A DNA stretch of 64,000 nt from Sweltsa coloradensis (lineage: Eukaryota > Arthropoda > Insecta > Plecoptera > Chloroperlidae): contig JAMZAV010002233.1 in assembly GCA_024449915.1 (NCBI GenBank), positions 1 to 64,000 on the forward strand, read 5' to 3'. Both the position numbers and the translations under genes were made by a program. The stretch's first letter is position 1. Each line of letters opens with the position of its first letter. Below, piece by piece: positions 22,973-32,674 of the stretch. Below the pieces are notes generated by a model, which was not told the DNA's origin, ran no database searches, and saw nothing but the letters and a program-made list of their open reading frames with translations.

Positions 22973-24367
22973 ATGGACGCTGCCGTTACTCAAGTGAATG
23001 TTAACGGGACTAAAAAGGAAGATTCTGGAGAAAAACAGGCAAATGCAATGAAACAAGACAAACGCAGCGAATCTACGGATAGTAAAGTAGCCGGTAGTAA
23101 TGAAGATTTCGAGTTTAATGAAGACCAGCCGCTGGATATTGGTGAGCATTATTTGGTTCGTAGGCTAGATGACTCTTGGCACCCTGCAGAAATCATACAA
23201 ACCAGGTTCAATGATCAATGTGGCCACTTTGAATATTACGTCCACTACGAAGGCTACAACCGACGTTTGGACGAATGGGTACAGAGAGAACGAGTGATGA
23301 AATCGCATTTTGATATGTCCGATCGCCAATGGAAAACTAACGATCGCGGTCCAAACCAAACGACCGACCTTCTCGCTGATCAATCTGACAGAAAAATAAC
23401 TCGTAATCAGAAGCGCCGACACGATGAAATCAATCACATTCAAGCTACCTATGCCGAAATGGATCCAACAACAGCTGCTCTCGAGAAGGAACACGAAGCC
23501 ATAACCAAAGTCAAGTACATTGATCGAGTGCAAATTGGCCGTTACGAGATCGATACTTGGTATTATAGCCCTTACCCCGAAGAATACGGCAAACAATCTA
23601 AACTCTGGATATGCGAGTATTGCTTGAAGTACATGCGTTTAGAGAAGACCTACCGCTACCATCTCAGCGAATGCATAGTGAGACAACCACCAGGAAATGA
23701 AATCTACAGGAAGGGCACAATTTCAATCTGGGAAGTTGATGGTAAAGATTTCAAGATTTACAGCCAGAATCTCTGTCTGCTTGCCAAACTCTTTCTCGAC
23801 CATAAGACCCTGTACTTTGATGTGGAACCATTCATATTTTATGTTCTTTGCGAGGTAGACAAGGTTGGAGCTCACTTGGTCGGATACTTTTCCAAGGAGA
23901 AAGAATCGCCAGATGGAAATAACGTGGCCTGTATTCTGACGATGCCACCGTACCAACGCCAAGGTTATGGTAAACTCCTAATCGCTTTCAGCTACGAGCT
24001 TTCCAAGAGAGAACATTCCATTGGCAGTCCTGAGAAACCACTCTCCGATCTCGGTAAACTCAGCTATCGCTCGTACTGGTCTTGGATCCTGTTGGAGATA
24101 CTGCGCGACTTCCGTGGCACAATCTCCATTAAAGATCTGAGTGAGATGACGAGCATCACACAGACAGACATAATTTCAACTCTGCAGTCTATGAAAATGG
24201 TGAAGTATTGGAAAGGACAACATGTGATTTGTGTTACTCCAAAACTGGTCGAGGAGCTCATCAAATCATCCGAGTTTAAGCAACCGAGACTCTTGATTGA
24301 CCCCAGTCCACTTTGTTTGCGCTGGCAACCACCTAAGAAAGTACTGGTCAAACCAGGAAAAAAATAG
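22973..24367 (+). CDS. KAT8: MYST histone acetyltransferase KAT8 (MOF), single exon
   Basis: KAT8 acetylates histone H4 Lys16 in the nucleus as the catalytic subunit of MSL and NSL complexes. The ORF is open from 22829, but the best start is the ATG at 22973 (context ACCAAAATGG, after a TTTCAG that may be an acceptor), giving 464 aa against 458 in human. A chromo-barrel domain spans about 59-109 ([25 protein letters not shown]). The MYST zinc finger has C214, C217, H230 and C234. The HAT core carries the autoacetylated Lys at 278 ([13 protein letters not shown]), the acetyl-CoA loop QRQGYGK at 328-334, Cys320 and catalytic Glu342 (AFSYELSK). All key residues are intact. No intron interrupts the coding region, whereas the human gene has many, so a functional retrogene or ancestral intron loss is possible. 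Confidence 0.96.
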   Translation: MDAAVTQVNVNGTKKEDSGEKQANAMKQDKRSESTDSKVAGSNEDFEFNEDQPLDIGEHYLVRRLDDSWHPAEIIQTRFNDQCGHFEYYVHYEGYNRRLDEWVQRERVMKSHFDMSDRQWKTNDRGPNQTTDLLADQSDRKITRNQKRRHDEINHIQATYAEMDPTTAALEKEHEAITKVKYIDRVQIGRYEIDTWYYSPYPEEYGKQSKLWICEYCLKYMRLEKTYRYHLSECIVRQPPGNEIYRKGTISIWEVDGKDFKIYSQNLCLLAKLFLDHKTLYFDVEPFIFYVLCEVDKVGAHLVGYFSKEKESPDGNNVACILTMPPYQRQGYGKLLIAFSYELSKREHSIGSPEKPLSDLGKLSYRSYWSWILLEILRDFRGTISIKDLSEMTSITQTDIISTLQSMKMVKYWKGQHVICVTPKLVEELIKSSEFKQPRLLIDPSPLCLRWQPPKKVLVKPGKK

Positions 24368-24640
24368 ATTTTAGTTTCAAGTAGACCTATCAGTAACGAT
24401 CTATACCTACAATATATGCTCCATTCTATGTTGTTGTAAAACCTCCAGTCCCACGGTAAAGCCCACATTTGAATATGAATTGGGCTATTAAAAAAGACTT
24501 TTAATGTTTTATTAAAAGTTTGTAATTTGGTTTAAAATTTGGCCCCAATTGCTCTTTGTTTCACAAGACCTCTAGATTAGGTCTTCACTTTCATCTAAAC
24601 TTTTGTTGTAATCATCTTTTAATAAAGCTGTGTAGAATAA
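24368..24640 (+). other. KAT8: KAT8 3' UTR with poly(A) signal
   Basis: AT-rich sequence follows the TAG stop. A canonical AATAAA occurs at 24621-24626, a plausible 3' end about 255 bp after the stop. No repeat is recognised within it. Confidence 0.5.
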
Positions 24641-25395
24641 TGTACCTAAGCAAAGTACCAGCCTATGCACCATTCACAATCACTTTAAAAAACATTGCAA
24701 ATTATTCAGGCACATTGGTACCGATACCCAATGTCTAGGTCTTATCAATCGCAAAGTAGCCTACATCACTTTATCATACATGTAGAGCTACATAATGTAC
24801 AACATTATGGACTACCCACCTTTTTTCGTAAGCCTAGGTCGCCTTCATTTTTCTTCTCATTTTGGCAAATTGTTAGTCTCGGTGTTTGACTATTTGCTTT
24901 ATTTGTTTGCCATCAGTCCATGATACAGGCAGTAAAACAATTTTGGAGTGGATATAAATTCAGCAAATGATTTTTTTCTCCGCATTGGGAAATTGTATGA
25001 CGTTTTCTAAAATGGTTGTAAGCGGCGCTTTAAGTTGGGTGTTGATTGCAATTTATTCTTCTATCCACATTCTTATTTTAGTCTACATTTAATTAAATGA
25101 CAAATTTTGACTGAGATTCTCACAAGGGACGTAGTTCCATGGTAACTTGTGTATCGATTGAAAGCTACACACGAACTCAAGTAGGCCCCTAAAATATTTA
25201 TTTTTAAATAGGGCCTTTTTAAAAGTTTTTATATTGCGTATTTTGTTGAGTTCTATGAAGTGTTGGGCCACGACCTTTGTCATTTATTTATCATTAAAAT
25301 TCTCTAGAGAGATTTAGTTTTGATAAAATGTTACTTCATCACTTTTGGAGCCTACTGGCTATTACCGCCTTACCATCAATAAATTAAATTGATGT
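24641..25395. other. Intergenic, nothing recognised
   Basis: No ORF with recognisable motifs and no repeat terminus found between the KAT8 3' end and the 25.4-kb MITE. Confidence 0.4.
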
Positions 25396-25403
25396 GTTAT
25401 TGA

Positions 25404-25839
25404 TAGTGTTGCCCAACGATATCGATTATTCGATACGATATCGCGGGAAAATAGAGCGTTTTTTCGATATCGATATCCTTGCGTCTCATCGGAAATATCG
25501 CGATATCGTTTTATAAGCGATATCATAGAAAACTGGAAATAAATATTTCAGCAACGCAGCCGCCACAGATAACTTTTTACTACACTAACATGAGTTAGGC
25601 CTATCTGTGATGGCCCATGCTCATGAGACTAAAGTTGTGATATCTTTACATATCATGCATGACCCCTGCTTTGATGGGGCTTATTGCGTCATAGTTTGTA
25701 TGCCTTTAAAAGTTTGGTTGGTTTGTATTGCAGTCGGAAAAAAATATCGATATTGATTTTTAGATTTCGATATCGCGATACGGTATCGTCAAAATGGCGC
25801 CGATATCGATGTTGAAAAATATATCGTTGGGCAACACTA
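25404..25839. mobile_element. hAT-like MITE rich in CGATATCG, target duplication GTTATTGA
   Basis: Ends TAGTGTTGCCCAACGATAT and the inverse lie between two copies of GTTATTGA (25396-25403, 25840-25847). The interior alternates CGATATCG-type palindromes. No coding potential is seen. Confidence 0.92.
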
Positions 25840-25925
25840 GTTATTGACTAAATGAGCTTTCACTCTATACAACTGGTGGTAATTAACAACTAACACTTAA
25901 ATATTAAAGGAGCATAACTGCTCCT

Positions 25926-26240
25926 GTAATACGACTCGGTCAGTCCGTAATGGATTTTCAATCTCAGTTCATTAACGTTTATCTCAAGCTGTCAGTCTGG
26001 ACTGATATAGTACAAGCTCAGTCCAGACTGGAATGAGGCGCTGTGATTTATGAAGAATTATGGGCGCTGGTATGTATACGAGGTTGCTTGCGTTTATCCA
26101 TCATATTTCAGTACGAAAGAGCGAGCTGGCTCGGCTTCTCAACCAAACTGAACATCGTCCGGACTGAAAATTTATCAGACAAATTTTCCAGTCTGGGCTC
26201 TGGTCAGTTCGTATTACCCAGTACGGACCTAGATCACGTC
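25926..26240. repeat. Possible foldback element with CAGTC-type repeats
   Basis: AATACGACTCGGTCAGTCCG at the left and CTGGTCAGTTCGTATTACCC at the right are partly inverted, and GTCTGGACTGA / TCAGTCCAGAC is an inner inverted pair. Termini are not defined. Confidence 0.45.
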
Positions 26241-27293
26241 ATATACGTGGTCTATAAGAATGCCTATACCCTAGTCAAAAAGTAATAGTATCCTGAAATA
26301 AGAAACCAAGTACAAAGCTATTTTTTAGTACTCCCGAGTCAGACTTATACCCATAAGCAAAGACTCGCACAGCCCTTAATCAGATAGTAAAGACGTACCC
26401 AAGCCATTACATTTGTGCACCTCCATTCTAGGTGCGTTCCATGGATACGGTGTCGGAAGGTGCCGTATATCTTGTCTCTTTGGTGGCCTCACATGAGCAA
26501 TAAAATATGCCGATGTCTGCGCAATCGATCTGACCTCGTCGCCCTGCACCTCCACTTACCTCTGTTGATCACTTGCGGTTTTCTCTTGACTTTTGACATT
26601 CCAAGTCAACTTGGCCAGGCCCAAGCCAAATCAACCTTTTGCTTTTAATAAGTTTTTTATTGATTTAAATTAACAATATCACTAATATCAGTGTTCCAAA
26701 ACTTGCCAAGTTGGTGAGCAGATCATATTATACTTTTAAGAGTTTCAGAAAATCTAATAAAACATTTTTTTTCAAGTCAGTAAAAATTTAAAACTTATTT
26801 TGTTGCTCCAAATGAAGATTAAGTGCACTTGACTAACTATAAATACATGTTTTGCAGTACATTTAAATACTCTTCAAAATTTATTTTATCTTTCAACAAG
26901 AATGTTTACTTTGACATCATGCTTGTAGAAGAAAGACCACGGAACATGATGGTACTTTTTGTTTTTGTCTAAACACTATCTTCGGCTACAGAGATAGTTC
27001 TTTACCGGGCCAGTCAAATATTTGTCCGTCTGCAGTGACGAGTGCGCAATGTCTACGCCACTATAAGCGGCTGCGCGCACATCCACTATTATTATTATTA
27101 AATTGTGTGTCGTTACTTGTATAATGTAATGTAATTTAAGTGTTGAGCCTTCTTTTTTTTCCCCACCACATTTTTATATTTGATTCATTAATTAATATAT
27201 AAATGACTGTAACAAAACAGCTAATTGAGCCAATAAATACATACATTACTAGGTAGCAACTTCAAGTTTTTTTTACATTTTCACAAAAAAAAA

Positions 27294-27696
27294 GACAGCG
27301 GTTTAGCCGAGCTCGTTTAACCGTTTCCCACTCGAACACCGAAGTTAAGCAGAATCGGGCGTGGCAAGGGGTAGAGTGGGTGAACGCTCTGCCCTGAAAC
27401 TCACGTACACCGCTGGTTCGAAAGCTAGTGTAACGGCTTTGTTCTCCTCGACGTCTGCTCGGCAGTCCAAGTTATAGGAGGAACCTTTACGACTGTCAAA
27501 GTTACACCGTCTTTTCGGATGGGACGTTAAGCCGTTGGTCCCCTTGGTACTTTTCGAAAGGAGTAGGCTACGTGTCGGTACCGAGTTTCCCCTCCTCCCT
27601 TCTGTTCATACTTCATTCTCATTTATCACTCACTACTCATCGTCTCGATTAGCCAAAGTGCATAAATATGAGACGTTAAGCAATATCCAATCATAA
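27294..27696 (+). mobile_element. 5S-rRNA-like SINE
   Basis: ACTCGAACACCGAAGTTAAG followed by CAGAATCGGGCGTGG resembles the 5S rRNA internal-promoter region, but the rest diverges, so it is not a 5S gene. The body continues with TTCGGATGGGACGTTAAGCC, and the 3' part CATAAATATGAGACGTTAAG precedes an A-rich tail. The same 3' part recurs inverted at 34950-35010. Confidence 0.75.
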
Positions 27697-28237
27697 AAAA
27701 ACTTAGGTTGTTTACATTCCCGGGAAATCCTAGGGTTGTGATGTCCTTAAAGGATTGTAATCAGGGTAGGATCAAAACCTTAGAAGTCCATGACAGTTGG
27801 CTGAATGAAAGAGTACCTGTAATAAAACAGCGAAAAAAAAAAAATTCGGCCGGGACATAGGCCTTACCTCACAATCGGCCTCTTAACCAATTCTAGACAG
27901 CTCTGTGGTTTTGTGAGAACTATAACCTGTACGAAAAAATATTGTTATGTGATGGTAATTAAGTTTTTTTATTAGAATTTTAATTAATTAAAATTAAATG
28001 CATAGGCTTATCTTAAATACAAACCGCACCGATTATTATATTTGAATATTTTTTCTTGCATTATATTGTTCTAACAAAACCACATGTCGGTCTAGAATCA
28101 GTTTTAACTTGCAAGATATTTTGCATCCTGCTCGAGATGATATCCCATCCCCTTAACAGATGCAGACTTGGCAGGGTATGATGAATGATGATCGATCCGA
28201 TGGAGCATGTTGGAAAGGGAACATTTGACCCGCTGCA

Positions 28238-28305
28238 AATCGGTTATATAACTGAGTGGGTAGACTCTAAATACAATATAGTATTTATTTTATTTATTTA
28301 TTAAT
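28238..28305 (+). mobile_element. tRNA-Gly-like SINE, short 3' fragment
   Basis: CGGTTATATAACTGAGTGGG and TAGACTCTAAATA followed by an ATTTATTT-rich tail match the family 3' end. Confidence 0.75.
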
Positions 28306-28399
28306 ATGTAGTACTTAATTAACTATTCATATTAATTATGTTGTTGGTTGTGATAGAATGCCTATACTAGGCTAGGTTAGTGTTTGTGGTTGGGGAAAG

Positions 28400-28555
28400 A
28401 AGAAAGGAGACCAACAGCTTACCTTAAACGAGTGGGCAGCTGTGTGAAGTAGCTGGTTAACATAAATATTTACAAAACAGGAAACACAATGTCGTACGTT
28501 TCGGCCAACGCGGCCTTGGTCACCGACGTGTTTGAAAGGAATGCCAAGAGGCTGG
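28400..28555 (-). repeat. Repeat family F, copy 3
   Basis: On the minus strand GTCGGTGACCAAGGCCGCGT with TGGCCGAAACGTACGAC precedes GTTTAAGGTAAGCTGTTGGT. The layout matches copies at 1.0 and 14.7 kb. Confidence 0.75.
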
Positions 28556-29355
28556 ATCATGTGAATGGCATAAAGCGATAGGGTGCCAACAGCTTACCTT
28601 AAATGGAGTAAGCGCACCGCGAAAGATAACATAAACACAAATAAACAACATATTAATCAAAACTAGGGGTGTGCGAGTACCCGAAATTTCGAGTCGAGTC
28701 GGGTATGTGGGATTCGACTCGAACTCTAGTATTTCAAGTGTTTTAGCAAAATATTTGCTAGCGTCGACGCCTTTTCTTGTTGTTAAAAAATGTAATAATA
28801 ACAAGGATAAACAACAATAATAATAATTTAAGATTCGAAATCGAGTCTAAAAAAAAAGTGTTTTTTTTTTATATATTTTACGATTTTGGTGGAGGTGCCG
28901 AGTCGCGGCCCCCACGGGCGAGTGTAGAAACGTAAAAATCGTATCTGTTTTTGGCACTACCTTACCAACTCTGATTAGTCATAATAGTAACCTCAGTCTT
29001 TTGATACAAATTTGTATTCTTCTTGGAAGTTTTGACCTTTTTTGGCACAAATAATAAAAATATGCCAATATAATATTTGTATCAACATTTGCGGAAGGTA
29101 CTGTGTACGCCTACTTAAGACTCGGACTCAAAATCGAGTAATTTTAAGGACTCGGACTCGACTCGAATTCAAAAATCAGGAATCGCACACCCCTAATCAA
29201 AACGTTTTCGGTCCACATGACCTTCCTCAGTGAGTGTGGTCTCCCTCGTTTTGATTATTGTAGTTTATTTGTGTTTTTGTGTTTATGTTATCTTTTGCGG
29301 CGCGCCTACTCCATTTAAGGTAAGCTGTTGGCACCCTATCTCTTTATGTCATTCA
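28556..29355. repeat. Inverted pair of family F ends split by a hAT MITE
   Basis: About 100 bp (ATAGGGTGCCAACAGCTTAC ... AACATAAACACAAATAAAC) at 28556-28655 is repeated inverted at 29250-29355. The 532-bp hAT MITE was inserted between the arms. A CTGAGGAAGGTC ... GACCGAAAACG hairpin lies at 29205-29236 (minus). Confidence 0.8.
28664..29195. mobile_element. hAT-like MITE, target duplication ATCAAAAC
   Basis: TAGGGGTGTGCGA and TCGCACACCCCTA bound 532 bp flanked by two copies of ATCAAAAC (28656-28663, 29196-29203). It contains GGTGGAGGTGCCGAGT and ACTCGAACTC-rich subterminal repeats. It splits an older inverted-repeat element. Confidence 0.93.
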
Positions 29356-30117
29356 CATATTCATATTAATTATTAACTGGTATGTAGGGTTGTGCGAACC
29401 TGTTTTTTTTCACTTCGAACCGAACTCGAACTTTCAAGTGGGTTGCCCTTCGAACTTGCAAAAAAAGTCCGAACTCGAACCTGAAACAAACTCGAACCGA
29501 ACCTAAAAAAAATTAAAGTTTGATTTGACTTTTTCTTTTCCTACTCAATTTCCTTTTCGTCGTGTTCCTTTGAATATGCCTCCAAATTCGCACTCTCATT
29601 ATAATATTCGCGGTCTAGGCATCTCCAATGCTATTTCAGCACATTTGAATATTCCGCGCCCTTGAATGGAACTAGTTTTCAGCAGAGCCGATAAAGAAGT
29701 TTCCCTAACTTTTATCGACTCTAGTTCTAGCGATGGCCGACGGAGCGCGCCACGCGTGCCCTGGGCGAGTTTGACCTTCAAGCTTAGCGTGTCAAAGCAA
29801 AGATAGAAACATAAAATATGTCAAAGTACGCCAACTACGATTTTAAAATACGTAAAAAGTGCATTAATGGAATATTCACCGGCATTCTTTCTTCTCGATA
29901 GTTGATCGGAAATATTAGTGATATAGACGCAACGAAACCAATAAAGGATTATTGTTTTCGACGCCGTGTAGCCTAGGCCTAGCCCCAAGCCTATTCCCGC
30001 ATCAAAGTCTCCTTTGTTGTTTATCGTAATAATTTTGAAAGCACGCAGTCTCTAGGGCCAAGGCCTACTTTTGCCCGTCACAGTACAGTACACACGTAGT
30101 AGGCCTAGGTAGTTATA

Positions 30118-30543
30118 AATAAAATAAATAAATAAATTTTATTTAGAGTCTGCCCACTCAGTTATATAACTGATTTTCAGTGGGGGACTTTAAATCAAAG
30201 CGACCAAGCCAACCCTGCAGGCCCCGACGCAATCGACGAGTGAGCGATAACCAACCAAAGATCGATATTTTTAATAGGAAATATAGCAATCAGTGGTATG
30301 GACAATGCAAACACCCGCGAATCAACGCCAGAATCACAAGGCCGATTCAGAACAACTCTAAAATTTATTATGTGCTTCGTTGCTAGGACGGCTCCAAAGT
30401 CACCGTTTACAAACTCCTAAGACAAGAACTGATGGACTTAAGTCCAAATCAGAAGTTAAAAAACTTCTGACATTAGCGGGAATCGAACCCTGGACCTTCT
30501 GCATTGGAAGCAGATACGCTAACAACAAGACCAACGAGCCACA
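30118..30543 (-). mobile_element. tRNA-Gly-like SINE, copy 2 (most complete)
   Basis: The tRNA-like head (TCTGCTTCCAATGCAGA anticodon arm, AGGTCCAGGGTTCGATTCCC B box) is at the right. The body contains GATCGATATTTTTAATAGGA on the plus strand. The 3' end is CAGTTATATAACTGAGTGGG with an AAATAAATT-rich tail. Confidence 0.9.
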
Positions 30544-30559
30544 CTACAAGACCAAAGAG

Positions 30560-31260
30560 TAGAGATGTGCAAAAATGGTGACAACAAAATTCGCGAATTT
30601 CTTTAAAGTTGCAATAATCCCTTCAAATTCAGTTTGCACATGAATCTCATGAATTGTGATTGAATGGTACCAATTTCCAATTCGCGAAATTTTAGTTGAT
30701 GCCGCGAACTAGTGGCAAAACTAGCAATTTTGTCCTAAAATGCGAATTAGGCCACGAAATTTAAGAAATAAAAAAATTTCAAAGTTTTGGTGGAGGTGCC
30801 GGGTTGAAGTCGAAATTAAATTAACACTGGCTGGTACATAATGGTGGAGGTGCCGGGTCATACAACGCGATCGTGAGAACGTAATAATCATTTGAACGAG
30901 AGTAAGCTCGAAAAACTTCATATCCATATCAAAAGACACATAAAAAAATGCAGAATTTCGTAAATTTGGTGGAGGTGCCGGGTAGACAAAATTAATTCTG
31001 GTAAAAACTGTCAGAAACTTTGAAAACTGGAGGCTGAAATTGAGCTTAAAATTATAACTGATTCTGAACTTCACTCTCATGAGCTTGTTTTTCTTTTAAA
31101 TCATTAAAATCAATCAAATTATCCTGAAACTTTTTTTTTTTTTTTTTAAGTTGTGCATGAGAAAATTGTGTTTTTTTTTGGTAAATCGCGACAAATCACG
31201 AATTTTTATTTTTAAGGCGCGAATTTTCAAACTTTAAAAAACAATTTTTGCACATCTCTA
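30560..31260. mobile_element. Nested hAT-like MITE with three GGTGGAGGTGCCGGGT copies
   Basis: TAGAGATGTGCAAAAAT and the inverse TTTTTGCACATCTCTA are the ends. GTTATAAG follows the right end. GTTATAAA lies before the adjacent SINE at 30112, suggesting the SINE landed at the left border. Three copies of GGTGGAGGTGCCGGGT sit at about 30789, 30841 and 30968. Confidence 0.75.
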
Positions 31261-31552
31261 GTTATAAGCCTCGGCCTAGCCCTTCTGTGATGATTGTTCT
31301 TTTCAGTTTTCATAGGATTTCATGTCACTCATGTGTTTGAAACTCGGTTGGCTGCACTGCACTTCGAATTTCGACAGCTCGCTGCGCGCGCGCATCGCGG
31401 CGACTCGCGTAGTTACGATATCGAGCGGGAAGTTCGAATTTCCCGAACTTTGATATTTTCGAACTCGAACACTATTTTTCAATTTCGAACCCGAACCGAA
31501 CTTCTCTAAAGTTCGAGTTCGAGTTTGAAATTCGTAAGTTTGCACAACCCTA

Positions 31553-32602
31553 CTGGTATGAGATGAGAGGCAGTACAAATAGTAATACATTATTAAACCA
31601 AAATGTGAAGATTTATTTTGTTGATTTTCAGACAATTTACAAAATTTCAGATCTGGATCAGTCTTGAACCACAACAAGAGGATATTTCCAATTCCAACTT
31701 AGCTTTCTAAATAGAATAGATAGATAGCCTACATATTACCTAAGTTTAAGATTGAAGCCCAACCTGAAAATCCTTACACAGGACTAAATGGGTGATCATC
31801 ACAAATGTTTAGTTTTGATACATTGGTAGGCTTTGAAAGAATATTGCACTGCTTTCATTTGGTGAAATTAAGTTGGCAGTACAGGAATGTAACGTATAAT
31901 ATTTTCCTGGTATCTAGCAGATCCACAGCCATTTCTGAAGTACATAATATTGTCATGTAGGCCCTGCTTTTCAACCAAAAATGATATTCATAAGTCAACA
32001 AGTGTCTTAGATACGAAAACTTGTCGACAGGTTAAAAATAACACTTACCTACTCAAGCTAGTCCGTAGTCTGCAATAGTGTAATCAAATAGAATGGGCCT
32101 AAGATCGATAAGGAATCCTAGGAAGACTGCTCTGAACTATCCGGCAAATGATCAGCAAAAAACCCACCCTAATTTAAAACCAAGCTGCGTACTAATAAAT
32201 AATACTGTTAATAGCCTTGTCACGAAGTACGTTTGCGAGGCAAACTTCTTATAAGCTCAAATTTGTCAACTAGCAGAAGCAGGTCAACAGTGGAATTGCT
32301 AGGCCTACATATTTTTACGTAATGAGAAATTGTGTGTAAATAAGCTAGGTACAGTAGTATACAATAATAATTGTTAAAATATTTAACTTTTCAAATATCA
32401 GTTAGTAAAAGTACGGAGTACACATCTTTTTAAGTTTCCCAGCCTACTATATATACCGCCATACATAATTCAAAGTAACAATGGCAGATATAATTCAAAA
32501 TGGGATGGGTAATGAAATGATGCGGAATTAAAATAACATTAAATGATCGATCGAACGGGGTAGTAGTTCATAACGGTTACAAAACACTTTTAAGGAAAAC
32601 TT
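31553..32602. other. Region 3' of nucleoplasmin, nothing recognised
   Basis: About 1 kb downstream of the nucleoplasmin stop. No repeat family or ORF is identified, and I found no clear AATAAA on the minus strand close to the stop. Confidence 0.4.
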
Positions 32603-32674
32603 TTACTTCTTTTTCGCCGCTTCTTTCTTCTCCTTGGGCGCAGCTTTGCCGTTCTTCTTCGCCCGCTCATCCAG
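32603..32674 (-). CDS. NPM: Nucleoplasmin exon 5 (basic tail)
   Basis: The acceptor CTCTTTACAG precedes LDERAKKNGKAAPKEKKEAA and KKK, then TAA. The Lys-rich tail resembles the nuclear-localisation and basic region that ends short nucleoplasmins. Confidence 0.93.
   Translation of the reverse strand: MDERAKKNGKAAPKEKKEAAKKK

Larger units (their letters stand above)
29385..31552. mobile_element. hAT-like element, target duplication CTGGTATG, with nested insertions
   Basis: TAGGGTTGTGCGAA and the inverse end TTTGCACAACCCTA are flanked by CTGGTATG on both sides (29377-29384, 31553-31560). Subterminal GAACTCGAAC repeats occur at both ends. Inside lie a tRNA-Gly-like SINE (30118-30543) and a second hAT-like element (30560-31260). 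No transposase ORF remains. Confidence 0.9.

Noticed and set aside
27294..27420. Functional 5S rRNA gene
   Set aside because: Only the internal-promoter region is similar; the 3' half diverges and continues into a SINE body.
28664..31552. LTR retrotransposon or provirus suggested by long terminal similarity
   Set aside because: The terminal repeats are inverted, short and flanked by 8-bp duplications, and no gag, protease or integrase motif is present.
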